This document shows, piece by piece, positions 45,601 through 56,635 of a DNA stretch of 64,000 nt (position 1 is the stretch's first letter; every line of letters starts with the position of its first letter). This stretch comes from Haplosporangium gracile (Eukaryota; Mortierellomycota; Mortierellomycetes; Mortierellales; Mortierellaceae), in assembly GCA_015499985.1 (NCBI GenBank), contig JAAAUF010000027.1, positions 35,216 through 99,215 of the forward strand. Direction: 5' to 3'. Below the pieces are notes generated by a model that saw nothing but the letters and a program-made list of their open reading frames with translations, had not been told where the DNA came from and made no database searches. The position numbers and the translations under genes are program-made.

Positions 45601-47507
45601 TGCTCCAAGGTCGCCACGTCAGTTCTGTTCAAGGATCCCGCTCCATTGCTGACGTTGCTGGCGGGTATAAGGTCTGTTGAAGACGTCTCCTGTTTGGTGT
45701 TGGCTTTGACCGAGTCGATTGCAGGATTAGATTTGGTGCCGGTGGTAGCTGGTAGTTCTTTGGCAGAAGGTTGTTGGGCGGCAGTCGTTTCCGGATCCTT
45801 GACGGCCCCAAGAATAGCCTGTGACAATGCCTGCTCCAGTGCCGTGTTCATCGCACCAAGGGTTGACGACTCTCCTCCATTGTTGGCTGTCAGGGTGGTG
45901 CCAGTCAGAGACCCCGAAGATGCTGCGGCCGCCTTAATGAGCTTGAAAATCGAATGATCTGCAGGGATTTCGACCAGCTTCTTTGCGTCCTTACCACTCA
46001 ATGGGTCGCTGGCTGCTCCCTCAATAAAAATGTCAACGGCAAGATTGAACTCTGATCCACGAACGTCCTGACCTTTGGGAGTGCCTGCAGGTCTGCTGGT
46101 TAATACGCTGTTGAAGCTATGGCTGTTGGCGTCCTGATTGGGTGTCCCTTGTTGTTGCTGCTGCTGTTGGTGTTGTTGCTGTTGCTGTTGCTGTTTGGTC
46201 GATGTTTGGTTGGACAGCTTGATAAACTCCTCGATGGTGAGATCGTCGACATCAACGCCCTCCATGTGCTCCGGGACCTGAATGTGAACGAGATCACGCA
46301 GTCGCCCAGGGACCTGCTTGGGCGTCGGCTTCTGGACAGGCTTGGCAACCTTTTTCTGGACCTTTTGTTGTCCTGGCTTCTGGGCTGGGATCTGAATCCT
46401 CTGCATGAGTTCACGGATTTTGTCCTGGATCAGATCATGTGGGTTCTTGCCTTGCTCCAGCGCTTGCTCCAGTGCCTGCAACTCGGCCGGCTTCATGGTC
46501 TGACGAGCAACTAGGATCTCCTTCTCCATATAGACTTGCTTTTGCTCCTGTTCGGTGAGCTGTCGAACCTGCTGCTGCAGTGGTTGCTGTTGTGGTTGCT
46601 GCGGCTGCTGTGGCTGCTTTTCTGAGACACTCGACGACCCCGCCGGGGTTATTTCCTGTTGCTGCCGCGTGATGCGTCCTCTCCGGTGCTGCGTCAACAA
46701 CAGGTGTCGTTGCAAGTCCTCCTCTGCACGCTGCTTTGCTGCCTCCTCCTCCAGAGCCGCCTTTTGTTTCTCCACGAGCTCCTCCAGAAGTTCTCTTGAC
46801 ATGCCATGAACGAGTTCCTCAGTATCTTTTGTATGACCCTCTGTTGTCGCGCTTCCTTTTGTCGCAGATCTGTTGTCCTGTCCCTTGGTGGTCTCCTGCT
46901 CCGTTGATATCTCCGTAATTTTCGCGTCAGTGGGTGGGCCAGGGACAGGTTTCGTCAAAGTAGGCGGCGTAGGACGAGGGAGAAGAAGAGGAGGAGGAAG
47001 GGTGGCAATCGGCTGTGCCGAGGTGGCGGATGGAGGTAGCAGTTTTCCTGCACTTAGGGCGGAGGACGACGATGAGGAAGTCGACGCATTGAAAAGGTGG
47101 TTGTTAGGAGTTGAGAGGTGGTCATTGTAGATAACATCTAACACGTCCGGGATATGCTGTATACGCAACGGCTTTAACCTACGTTTTGTTATCATAGAGA
47201 AAAAGCAATGTGTCAGACTTATGTTGGTCTCATGAACGAGTGAATGAATTGAAGCGATGAAGCGCGTGAATGAACTTATTGTCCTCAATACCCAATCGGT
47301 AATTCCTAATTCTTCGTACCGGTACTCTTTTCGTCCACGCATAAAAGGGACATAGATGTCGTGGTGTTGGATGCGAACGATGCCAGGGAAACACATGCGC
47401 AGGTCGCCCCAGAAGACATAGCGGGCGGATGCGGTGGAGGGGTGGGAGGTGAGCTTGACTCGGACCAGTTCCCCTCTTGAGCGGAAGTACTGGTAGTCGT
47501 CAGCCAT
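42684..47507 (-). CDS. Large lineage-specific protein: entry domain, polyQ linker, FLCECG module, LRR tail (two exons)
   Basis: Exon 1 is 47507-47320 and exon 2 is 47178-42684. The intron (GTACGA...ACGTAG) also stays open, but splicing restores 'RLKPLRIQHIPDVLDVIY' to the family pattern. 1560 aa. Residues 1-90 hold the 'VFWGDLRMCFPGIVRI...LRIQHIPDVLDV' entry domain also found at 12614 and 59797. The region about 100-560 is disordered with Gln tracts. About 620-720 is helical (LAREAALINYELAREGL). About 730-920 holds 'PRIFIILPKPE', 'FLCECGEYD', 'HIHLTDHPGYDI' and 'LYRVVSQEGDTRWICREHY', a Cys/His-containing module shared with the next gene. The C-terminal part (about 1230-1430) is LRR-like (LTMLNLDLSDLTRRGL, LEKLDLRIY). 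The function is unknown; the build resembles a ligand- or partner-sensing scaffold (inference). Confidence 0.75.
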   Translation of the reverse strand: MADDYQYFRSRGELVRVKLTSHPSTASARYVFWGDLRMCFPGIVRIQHHDIYVPFMRGRKEYRYEELGITDWVLRTISSFTRFIASIHSLVHETNISLTHCFFSMITKRRLKPLRIQHIPDVLDVIYNDHLSTPNNHLFNASTSSSSSSALSAGKLLPPSATSAQPIATLPPPLLLPRPTPPTLTKPVPGPPTDAKITEISTEQETTKGQDNRSATKGSATTEGHTKDTEELVHGMSRELLEELVEKQKAALEEEAAKQRAEEDLQRHLLLTQHRRGRITRQQQEITPAGSSSVSEKQPQQPQQPQQQPLQQQVRQLTEQEQKQVYMEKEILVARQTMKPAELQALEQALEQGKNPHDLIQDKIRELMQRIQIPAQKPGQQKVQKKVAKPVQKPTPKQVPGRLRDLVHIQVPEHMEGVDVDDLTIEEFIKLSNQTSTKQQQQQQQHQQQQQQQGTPNQDANSHSFNSVLTSRPAGTPKGQDVRGSEFNLAVDIFIEGAASDPLSGKDAKKLVEIPADHSIFKLIKAAAASSGSLTGTTLTANNGGESSTLGAMNTALEQALSQAILGAVKDPETTAAQQPSAKELPATTGTKSNPAIDSVKANTKQETSSTDLIPASNVSNGAGSLNRTDVATLEQTQAFQEETEEEKLAREAALINYELAREGLVATARLFEAFIQASAKGHLSVADKIGLELNRQLRELEAKLGHNSLLRPEFAHLCNALSDTQRSLALIRGPLIHNRIQAVLANRMGILDQQVPRIFIILPKPECPGEFRVHFLCECGEYDGSPKGKVPKHIHLTDHPGYDIQQKRQFMETYGTYMLDFLNLFKYGVGLDVMTMPPLDPSSKLLAQIHESMEYLLEVPSAVEPHNNGWLKDVAHCLQVNPRESCIGSLYRVVSQEGDTRWICREHYDHLQLNSLNDKFANIARGFKITYSDPHHSLFHYLLPDRTQAEQLYMELEQDPPIQDLGILLDWTITPMDLGRVLEVLKRLTTPVIRLFLQRSERPDDSLKASKDALYAHMLGNMTAQVFLMGEVAINFKRSEPRARLMRVRREMELKHGTRDMFTTLTIARDSQRRTNITLVYHSIERGLEMVKKHMGANFHLLIKLDVDTGDRELAKITFKNGDTVQLHLRALTPTSNYLLLSSLIRSLNVSIWEEHHVPELEKIIKRNQGMDSLDILGPRRVMVSAYNMIKTQFTTHPGLNKVTMKFDGITLSFSVDSSGEPVLELQTFVATGLDEIVSATAADLNVFFAQPSDFQAIMFEDATFSENVALEPINQSTKGSVPGTNGIRSSNSEVAVIATTAAASATANVSRLTMLNLDLSDLTRRGLESFARVIHNSPNLEKLDLRIYCSNDAKMDWEAFGLFMGRVSQKITGLLIKGSQFNSLLEQLVLTIPSPTTMLASLVVFEIRGAGELQTQTQTPGGDEHQQQQQQQLEQQQAVQWTSVERRYFDWINGVERVPGLTHLSFRQVWIDAAGWEAIMNAMNLFALIRVDIQDANFGTTQMDRLANLMGPDSLKQEDRAVDDEKAAVVVVNGKDKNKNGIGGGNVKKDETMSLFSIQLLCVFLCEAPDNDMLQRWDYLLKFRTNQLLYQCEMDPPIAQRTQTD

Positions 47508-47873
47508 TTAGTGGGCAGGAGGAGGGGATTGGTTGATTTGGTTCTGTATGTGCGCTGTATGCGTTTGTGTGTGTGTGTGTGTGCGTGGATGTCGGACTGA
47601 CGATGATTCAAGGGAAGAAGAGGTATGAGTGCGAGTGTAGGTATGAAGGGGGATAATAAGAGGGTGTATCTGCTCCTGTCGAAGTCTCCTGTCGAAGAAG
47701 GGGAAGAACGAGGACGTAGCTAGCAGGCTGGCTCCTCGTCAGTCAGAAAGCTCTTTCTCTTTCGAGCGAATAAACACATTTCGTGTGGCTTAGCTTTCAT
47801 TTAGTCGCGAATTTGGAGAAGAGGGTCATCAAATCCATTTATCCACATATCTACATAAACACCGTGCTACGAC
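47508..47873. promoter_or_regulatory. Upstream region of the 42684-47507 gene
   Basis: 366 bp between two same-strand genes. A (GT)n tract at 47564-47582 lies about 60 bp before the ATG. Nothing else was recognised. Confidence 0.5.
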
Positions 47874-50800
47874 TCAAAGATCGCCCAAGGTAAAATGGCA
47901 CCAATGAATTCCGCGCTCATACAGTCTCTCCTGCGCCTCCCGGAGCTGCGTCACTGTCACACTCGTCTGACACAACGACACCAACAGACATGCATCCCCG
48001 CCCTGTCGCACCATCAAATCCTGCACCATCGCCGCATCTTTGGCAGCTAATCCGTTCAGCGACAGCACACGCTGCTTCTCCCGGCACCGCTCTACCACCT
48101 GGATAACTGCCGTTTCGAGTTCGACCAGTTGGCCGAGTTTGAAATCTGACCCACGGAAGCTGATATAGTGCAGGGTTAGCCAGTCGATCGTGGTGAAGAG
48201 CTGGCTCCATTGGACGTCGAAAAGGCGCATGTTTTGGATGATCAGCTGTTGTAAAGGCTGTGCTGGCTTCAATGTCTTTATTCCTATCAATATACATAAA
48301 AATGGAGCAGATATAATGATGTTGTTAGTAATATTGCTCATGATTGACATAAGACCGATTGGCTGTGAACTATAAAACAACCTGGATGCTTACCTGGGAT
48401 AGAGACGTCAGGACCGCGGCTGATGATGGCTTGAAGGTACTTGAGACTTTTCTCGCTGAAATGGGTGCTCTTCCCATCAACTACAAGCTCCCTCAACTCA
48501 CTCATCGTCCAGTCATACGATTCACAAAGCCTCGGCAAGAACAGGTCCAGATCCCGCCCAAAGAGCTTCAGTCGGGTCACATGCGTCGTGAACAGGTTAC
48601 AAAGAACGCTCTTATCCGCACTGTCCAACAAACTACTCAACCCGGGCTGGTTGGCATTGCTGGTGTTTCCTTCTTCCTTTCCCCCATCTCCACCACCTCC
48701 TCCTGAGTTGCAAATGCCAGACACGAGGCGAATCTTGATGTCGACTACAAGCTTCGTGGCCCTGTTTGACCTCTGCGCAAACTCCAGGATCGTGAGAATG
48801 GGCTGCAGGGTCCGGACATTGTTCAGGTGGGTAATGTCCCAGACTATTCTTTCAAACGCAGAGTGGCCCCGGCTGCAGATCGAGTCGTAAATCTCCCTGA
48901 CATGTGGATCCGTCACTGGAGAGTCGAGGACCATCGTCCTCATACGACTGCCGTCATCCCCCAAAGAAGATGGAGTCTGCAGAACTGGCAGCGACGACAT
49001 GGGATCGACCGCGGTGTAGATGGGTAGGGCAATAGGAATGTGCGCAGCAGCAGGTGTTGATGTGGGCCGTCCGTAGTTGACGGACCTGCCGATTGGGGCT
49101 CTCTGGGGTAGCTCCTGAGGTGGCTGCACACCAATGGTGCCTCTCGATGTCCCATGTGGATCCCGTTGAATGCCGCTGTCCCGAGGATCAGGAGCTACGT
49201 CTTGGACCAGAAGAGAGGCCTCTTCATAGTTGTATCCAGTGGCACTGCGGTCCTGGGTGTTCTTAGACGTTAGAGACCTGCCGTGCTCATCGATGAGCTT
49301 GACGCTCCGGAGAAGAGAGTTCTGATACGGCTGTTCCTTGATGACCAGGCACTGTTGCTTTATTGCAGTAAAGAGGTCGTGGAAGTGGTTGAAATGGCAC
49401 TGATACTCAAAGTTCTCCATCTCTGTAAACCGTTTCACGAGAGTCAGCGCCGTCTGCTTGGCCTTCTCATAAACGTGCTGGTCACTGAAGGCAATAGGTT
49501 GGTAAGCAACCTTCTTGATCATTGGCAACTGGATAAGGTCACCATAGCACTGGGTTCGTAACGTCAGGGTGGCCGAGCGGATAGTGCGCTGATCCTTGTT
49601 AAAGTAGTAGGCGACCGAGGGCTTGTCGGCATTCGAGGGCTGCGAAGGGTCTGACTTCTTGAGGGTCAGGGTGTCCAGACATCCATGCTGCTCGGCAGTG
49701 CGTCGGACCGTGTCAAATGTCGATTTGATGTCAGTAGTAGAGAGTGTCAAAGTGACCAGATTAGGGCAGGCCTTGATCAGCTTCTGCGCAGTTACGGCTG
49801 TGATGATTTGATCGCTAAAGTCAAGGGACCGGAGTTGGATCGTCTTGGGCCACCCAGTGACGTTTAGGAGAGAGCCTCTGAATTTCTTAACCGAAAGGAC
49901 TCGAAGCTTGGGAATGGCCATAATGGCAAGGACTGGATCCCATGAGTCGCTGTACCTCTTGCCACAGAGATTCAAATGACTAATACTGGACGTGGCTAGG
50001 GCATCCTTTAACTCCAACAAATCGCTCTCCTGGATCCCCCAGTCGAAAGAAACAGTCAGTCGGTGAATAAACTCGAACTTCCGGATGAGACTGTAAAGCT
50101 CCCTTGCATGCTGTCTTGTCGACAAGGACACGACAAGAGCATCTGTGTCGGTGTCGAAACAGCCGCCAGCTCGCGTGAGGAACTCGTGCAGTGTGAGCAT
50201 CGACATTGGTCGCTCAGCTTCTTGCCTGTGGTGCGCGCATACCCACCGCACATGACCTTCGGGGGTGGCAATCTTGTGGAGGTTGGCGTAGACATTGTCG
50301 CCGTTCTTTGCACGCAGGAACGTTTGGAGTTGGCGAAGCTCGGGACCTGTCAGAAGCTCGATGGAACTCAGAAAATCTTGTCCAATGACATGGCTTTGGT
50401 GACGGTTCGAGGAGGTAGTGGCATCATGTTCGCCAATGTCCTTGAGATGTTCAATGACAAAGTCGGTCTTTTCAGCAAGATCCTCTGAGATGTCTTGGAT
50501 CAACCTCGAGGTGCTGTCCAGTCCCTCTATGAGCCCGACTTGGGCGAAGGCAGGAACAACTAGTCCTGCGCCCATGACGACGTACTTGAGAATATTCATG
50601 CACCTGACGACTTGCTTGCTGTACTTACGGAAAAACTCAGTGGGGCGTTCCAAGTCGTATCCTCCGTGGTTGGCAACATCCACTTGAGAGTCGCCTCGAT
50701 GGATCCTTCCTTGGTGGTCATCGCACTCGCACAGAAAGTAGATCTTGAACTTATTGACGAAATGACCTTGTTCCTTTGTCGGTAGGACGATGAACAACCG

Positions 50801-50905
50801 TGGGGTAGTGAACTCGGAAAGCTCAAAAGTCTGTCTCTGAATGCTCTGCAGGATTCCCTGCACGGGTTGACTGTTTTGCTGAATGTGCTGGTTCATTTGT
50901 TGCAT
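47874..50905 (-). CDS. Paralogous large protein with FLCEC module and LRR tail (two or more exons)
   Basis: Exon 50905-48394 joins exon 48283-47874 through a GT-AG intron in frame, giving at least 973 aa. It starts with a Gln-rich coil (MQQMNQHIQQNSQ). It then carries the same module as its neighbour: 'PRLFIVLPTKEQ', 'FLCECDDHQ', 'HGGYDLERPTEFFRKYS', 'LKYVVMGAGLVVP', 'LHKIATPEGHVRWVCAHHR'. LRR-like stretches follow ('LKDALATSSISHLNLCG', 'LRVLSVKKFRGSLLN', 'LRSLDFSDQ'), then a Pro/Ser linker and a helical C-terminus. There is no W-x-D-I-x(3)-F-P entry domain. The frame stays open for ten codons upstream of 50905 to a TTGCAG acceptor, so an upstream 5' exon may be missing from this model. Confidence 0.68.
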
Positions 50906-50984
50906 TTGAAGGTTGGCTTGGTGGAAACCTTCTGCAATTATAGATGGGAGGCGTGATCGGTGGCGATGGAACCTGTTGTTGTGC

Positions 50985-51030
50985 GAGTGTGTGTGTATGT
51001 GTGTATGTGTGTATGTGTGTATGTGTGAGC
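50985..51030. repeat. (GTATGTGT)n microsatellite
   Basis: An alternating TGTG/TATG eight-base unit repeated about five times upstream of the 47874-50905 gene. Confidence 0.9.
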
Positions 51031-51526
51031 GAGAGAGAAAGGATCAAGAAAAGAGGAAAGAAGAGAAAGAAGAAAAGGAGAGATAACAAGAGGAAAAATA
51101 CTAAGGGAATGTGAAGGCTGGCGAAAGGGAACAAGCAACCGGGGGAACATAGGAGGACTCACACATAAACCCAATTGCATGACCTAAAGGGAAAGTAGTG
51201 AGGGAAAGGTCATGGTTTGCTTCGCCACTCTTTGCACTCGCCTTTTTCTTTTTAGGAAAAAAAGAGATAGCAAACAAAACTCCAGTATCATGCCTTGGTC
51301 CGCTTTCAATCAGGAATACGTCTTTTCGTGGACCGTTGTGTTAATGGAGATATGATTGTCAGCATCATGTCCACAACTGCCATTCGGATATGGTGATTCC
51401 TCGTCTCACGGCTGGAAAAGCAATTAGTCGTTCACCATGCATTTTGCATGATTGGTTAGCGTTGCCGAATAACATGACGGCTAAAGCCTGTTATTCAACA
51501 CCGCCACAGACTCTAGATCAGGTCTG

Positions 51527-51919
51527 CTCTAGATTTGTCTTTTTCTTTTTATTATGACCATGACTTCCGAAAAAAAATAATTCCATTTTGCCCGAAAATC
51601 CACTTTTCATAGGAAAATGTAGATTTTATTACTGAATTGAAAATATATCTTTAATGGCCGATTTATCTTATATCCCCGCAGAATTTGCGACCGAACGAGA
51701 GGCAGAGCGGTATGTGATCCGTAAAGCCAAGCAGAGATAATCTGGACTGAATAACACGCCCTTATATTCTTAATTCAGTAAAAAAATCCCTTTTTCCTAT
51801 GAACAGTGGATTTTTTTTCAAAATGGAGTGTTGAGCCCCTTCTTTTGTTCGTTTGTTTGCATTTGTATTTAATTTTTTTTTCGGAAGTCATAATGAAAAG
51901 AAAAGATACACATCTAGAG
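51527..51919. mobile_element. Foldback / MITE-like element with long terminal inverted repeats
   Basis: The left arm (51527-51640) reads CTCTAGATTTGTC...TTATGAC...ACTTCCGAAAAAAAAT...CCATTTTG...AAATCCACTTTTCATAGG...TTTTATTACTGAATT. The reverse complement of the right arm (51919-51770) reads CTCTAGATGTGTA...TTATGACTTCCGAAAAAAAA...CCATTTTG...AAATCCACTGTTCATAGG...TTTTACTGAATT. Each arm is about 110-150 bp, the right one with an extra insert of about 45 bp. The core of about 120 bp contains a 28-codon frame starting MADLSYIPAEFATERE (51655-51741). Target-site duplication is not clear. Confidence 0.78.
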
Positions 51920-52264
51920 TCCCTGGCAAGGAAGAATAATGAGAAGCTAGCTGCGTTAAGCGCTGGAATGAAAAATGGAAAGATTGAAAATCTCGCACAG
52001 ACATTATTTTTCTGCGTCCTTCCCTTTTCTTTTGCGACTGCTTCCTTGCTAACCACCCCTTCCGACTCACACCAAAGAATCAAGACAAATTCATCCACAG
52101 TAGCACTTTTTACCCTTTTCTGGCTTTCCGTTCATCTTCCCACGGCATGCATACTTGTATGTTTATTTCTCTTTTCGCGTTTCTGCCCCTTCATATCAAC
52201 AAAGCACATGTGAAAAAAAAGTCAAACAGACAGAAAACGATTCAGCGTCAACGCATCCTCTCCA

Positions 52265-53668
52265 TCACGTCCGCAACTCCTTCGAATAATCAACCTCATC
52301 AATATACAAAATTCTCAATAACGGCATCTTCGCTGCAAACACCTTGACCTTCCCTTCTCCGCCTTCGCCCATGTCAAAATGAAAAACATCAAGCCTGTAG
52401 CCACCATCGTCTCTGCCCTTACTGAAATCCTCTCTTAGATGCCATTTTTTCAAAGATTTGAACTGCGCTAGCTTGTCGATGCCCATGCCCTGGATGTTCT
52501 GGCGATACAGTCTGGCGACTTCTTCTGTCTCCTTTGGCTGTTTTGCCTTTTCCTCTCCATCTACATCTCCTTCCTTGACCTCCTCTTCTCCCTCCTCTCC
52601 TTCAATCGCAGTAGCAGCTACTGGAGGGGTGCGCGATCGACACCGCAGCCGAGCGTACAGGACCTCCAAGACATGCAAACTCCATCCCCAAAAACTCCTC
52701 CACATCCAACATCATCCTTTGTACCTCAAACATCCGCAAATTCGGACACGCCAACAACACACCAAGCCCAACCTCCGCACCCAGAACCTTCCCCTCCAGC
52801 AATCGCTTCGACCCGGCATTACACCAAAACTTTTCCAACCTCGCCATCAGATCTCGGTTCCAGAAATGACGTTCCATCAAAAAGATGTCTACAGTGTTAT
52901 ACAGTTATAGCGACGTCAGGGGTGGACATCCAGTGTTTAAGAGGTCGTCTAAGGCGGTAATAGTACCGGGGGAAGTGAATCTTTCCTGGAGCCTGACGTA
53001 GAGGTATAGAATCTCAGGGCAGTACTCAACAATCGCCCACATGACGGGGCTGAAATCCCGTTCGACACGGTAGCAGGGGACGATCCATCTCTCCAGCAAG
53101 GGACGTCGTCAGAGGACAGGGATAATCCAGTGATTGCTACGCATCCGACCCGACGAAAATAAGCTCAGATCCTTGATGCGTGTCTTGGGTTCGTTGATGA
53201 TCTGGTCATAGTTGCCCCGGCGCTGGAAGATCTGGTTGGGGTCACTGTATCTGTTGAAGAAGGTTACGATCACAATCTTGCCCACTTGCGGACAAAAATC
53301 CAACAGAGCCGCCATGGCATCCAATCCTGTATAAACCCGATGTGCAGCTCCTCTAGCTGGGAGAGTCCATCCAACGCCTTGCACATCTTGACCATTTTCT
53401 TGCCTCGTCCAGGTAACTGGTTCATTGACACTCGACGCAACCCTGAGTTATGAACAAGTAGCGGTTCCCAGATCTGGCCGATAAGTGTTTCATCGTGCTC
53501 TCTGTCAAACCGAACCTGCCAACTTTTGAGTTCCTCGTCTCCTTTGGGCATGCCTCGGAACTTTACGTTGGGTGCGTAAGGTCCAGGGACGACTGTCGTG
53601 ACTCGAACCAAGTTGGCACACTCCGGCCCAAGAAGGTACTTAGGAGCATATGCCATGCTTGTGAACAA
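52265..53668 (-). pseudogene. LRR-type gene with two stops and two frameshifts
   Basis: Pieces in order on the minus strand: 53668-53270 (NLVRVTTVVPGPYAP, LDGLSQLEELHIGF), a frameshift near 53340, then 'LDAMAALLDFCPQVGKIVIV...IKDLSLFSSG' to a TGA at 53109-53111. The same frame continues 'LLERWIVPCYRVERDFSP...CPEILYLYVRLQE' to a TAA at 52905-52907, then again in frame 'MERHFWNRDLMARLEKFW...LLACPNLRMFEV'. A frameshift near 52660 follows, then 'YARLRCRSR' and an acidic insert to the end 'MPLLRILYIDEVDYSKEL'. This is the layout of the substrate-side LRR of a larger F-box-type protein; the 5' end with any F-box is missing. Confidence 0.65.
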
Positions 53669-54498
53669 ACTTGCCTCTGTAGCCTACAGTGCCTGCGATC
53701 CTGACAACGTCGTCGCTTCGAAGAGGATAGCCCACAGCCAGGTCTGTCGAGAAATAATCGAAATGATAGACGTGGGAGTACAACTTAAAGGTTTTAATAT
53801 GCAGAGCCATCCATTCTCAATAAAGCGTAATATTATGGCAATGTGTGAAATCATGCTAGCTCCATGTAACAGAATTTAGATCAGCAATATCTCCTGCTAA
53901 TGATTATTAACTATATGCGTTTTCTATTTTCTAGATCGCACTTAATGTACTTTGCAAAGAACCTGCTTTCAATTTATCTATAGAAAGCGCATTGCGCCTG
54001 GGATATGACAAAAAGCAAGTCGTTTCGTGCTAAGTCCATGTAAAATATTATATGGAGTTTGTTCGAATTTGTTCATCACCACATTGATGATCAAAGAGAC
54101 CCAGGCATTTTAATTCCAGCGATGAGTCGATGTTGCTTCATATAAAAAAAGACAAGTGGTGATGAATGAGGTTATGAATCAAGAGAATGATTGACAGGAA
54201 CCTGAGGGCCGATCGGAACATTAGTAAATGAGCAATTCGAAAAAAAACGTCGAAATCGTGATCACTTTGATCATAGTGGAGCAGAGTTGCATGTCAATAT
54301 AATACGTCATCGCTTGGTTAGCACCTACGATTTTCAAGAAGCACTTGAGTTGAAGAATTAGTACCTGAGCTTTATATCGTGAATGATTTTATTTAACATG
54401 GCTTCCTACCCATATTACGCTAATGCTCTTTTCGACGCAGCAGGACTCTTCAAAGCTGCGTTTCGCTCTGGTGTCCCAAGACTCGGAAAAAACATTTC
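53669..54498. other. AT-rich intergenic, nothing recognised
   Basis: 830 bp of AT-rich sequence without supported genes. The plus-strand frame 54383-54565 has no recognisable content. Confidence 0.45.
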
Positions 54499-56635
54499 TT
54501 ATAATGGTTCTTCTCTCTTATTCTCAAGGCGCTCACTGGCGATTTTGATCAAGGTCTGGACTTGAAAAAGGTGAAAAAAGAAATCGTAGTCCAGATCAAC
54601 CTCAGTCAAACGCGACGGTAGGTTAACAGTCGATAAATGGATATGAACAATAGTGTTGTCAACCTTGGTGGCCAAGAAAAACGTGATATCCCGTCCGACA
54701 GCTTGAAAGGTCAAAAGTGGTGGCCCATATACCAACGTGTTGTGTAGTTGATCAAGGGAATCCTTGGAGAAGATTGCAAGGCGGAGGATATCCGTGTTGA
54801 CAGCCTCTGTTTTGGGGTGAAGTCCTTTGAGTTCGCCATAAAATACTTCTTTCTTGTTCTTTGTCTGTCCTATAACGTCGGGTTGCCGCGACTGACCATC
54901 CTGCTGGAGTTGGACCTTTCTACTTTTTCCAACAGATGTACAGGCATTGGCACTAATTATTACAATTACAAAAACTCAGTTAGATAGGTGAGATAGGATG
55001 AGTAGAAGAGTAATACTGCCAAATTAAAACAATACCATGTGAACTTGATTTTCTGTTGGAGAGCCATAATCTCGTTCAAGATCGGTCCAACAACTGCCAT
55101 CAAGCAATCCAACTCTGAGACTAGAGCCGTCCAATTGTTGTATTGACGAAACACGTGCAAGGCAATGAAAAAGATCGATGTGATCTTTTTGCTCTTGCAG
55201 TCCGCATAGGACGCCAATATCGCCTCCACAACTGGCTCGGTATCAACTACCTCGACTGGGTCCCGATTCTCTCCCTGTGCTGCAACCTTCTCGTTCTGTA
55301 GGGTTACCTTCCACTTCTATAAACACATTGATAATAAAATACGATTAACGTACTTTCCTCAAAGCCCAAGTTAAATCAATAAATCCTCAGTTGTGACTGA
55401 CCTGCACCCAACTCGACCAGAGAAAAGTGGCATCCTGGGCCCGCTGAATATCCTCCTCCTTCCTCTCTTGGCTGAAAAAGTTTCGAGAACTTCTCTAGAG
55501 ATCGCCTTACTCTCCTGTTCCGTAAACCCAATATGACTCTTGTTAAGGTGGAGTAAGCCAGATAGCAAACTAATTACAAAGGTTAGAAAAACCATGAGAA
55601 AAAGGAACAAGTGATAAAAAAAACAGCGTGCACAAGTCAAGAACAAAGAATACTGTGTGACATACGCAATCTCATCGGCATGAGTATGATCAAGGACAGC
55701 TTTGGCCTTTGCTGGTTTATACAGATCCGTCACTCGAGGGCCCCTATCATCTCGTAGCCTCAACTTGAATGTGTACAATGGACGATCCTTAGCCCATGAA
55801 GGTAATGTGCGGCCGTCACGAAGATTGCTGAGAAGGATGTCTTGCAAAGAACCAGCAGAGTTGAAAAAAGCATCAGCCTCCTGCTCCACAACCTTGATAA
55901 AGTTTGGAGGTGGGGGGGTAAGAGTGTCGACTGCTCTGGAGATGATGGAGCTGATCCTTCAGCAAAAAGTCGTGCGTAGCTGGAAGACTTGGAGGTCCGT
56001 ACGCGAAGGGGTACCGGTGAAGAATCTATGCATTTACATCACGCTTAACACATCAAGAACAAGTTTAAACGATTGAGTTCAGAAATTAAACAAAACTATT
56101 ATATCATACCAATATCATTACCATGATCTTTGATCAGCTTATTACGGGCTTTCTTTTGAGGCGGTGTTTCTCGACCGTCAAAGTCGATGTCGGCTTTGCG
56201 ACTGCCATAACTTCCATTGTCGTTCTTCACGTCTGTTGGTGGGCATAAATTGTCTTTTATCTGTTCCGCCGAACATAAGCCAGCATTGATTGCTAGATGG
56301 TCAGACACAACTTGAAAGCCAGAGAATGAATTAAGAAGGGCAAGCTGCTTTTTGCCACGGTCGGATTCACAATACTTCAGCAAGACGTGGGTGGAGGTTT
56401 TCAGAGGAAAATGTCTCCAGGCAGACGTAATCCTTAAACCATCGACAAATCCCTCGGTAGCCCCTCTGTAACGCTCAGCATAGACTTCTGGCAGCCATCG
56501 GACTGGAGGTTCTTCGTGAAAAAAAATATCTAGCACTAAAGACTTTTCCCGAATCAAAGGATTAGGAGCGCCAGCGTCAATCTTAGGCCGAAAGCCTTCC
56601 GGAGTGCACGCCGAGTCAGGTATACACAAAGGCAT
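54499..56635 (-). CDS. Multi-exon protein with PD-(D/E)XK nuclease-like C-terminus
   Basis: Exons (minus), firm from the 3' side: 54952-54499, 55316-55036, 55471-55402, and one ending at 55666; all GT-AG and in frame. The first exon runs from 56635 (MPLCIPDSACTPEGF) to a donor near 56103. Its join to the next (acceptor near 55940, leading into 'VDTLTPPPPNFIKVVEQEADAFF') is uncertain, because the best acceptor is weak. The C-terminal part reads 'QPDVIGQ...KKEVFYGELKGLHP', which has the D...E-x-K arrangement of the PD-(D/E)XK fold, followed by 'LTFQAVGRDITFFLATKV', the usual next strands. Related domains occur in secreted Crinkler-like proteins and in large nuclease-like families of this fungal group. 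The preceding linker is helical (VEAILASYADCKSKKITSIFF). No signal peptide was seen. Target unknown. Confidence 0.6.

Larger units (their letters stand above)
50906..52264. other. Spacer with 8-bp microsatellite and a foldback element
   Basis: At 50985-51030 the (GTATGTGT)n repeat, then purine-rich sequence (plus strand). A foldback/MITE-like element occupies 51527-51919. The remainder has no coding signal. Confidence 0.55.

Noticed and set aside
46119..46514. Plus-strand Leu-rich ORF inside the 1560-aa gene
   Set aside because: The leucine runs are the antisense of polyglutamine codons.
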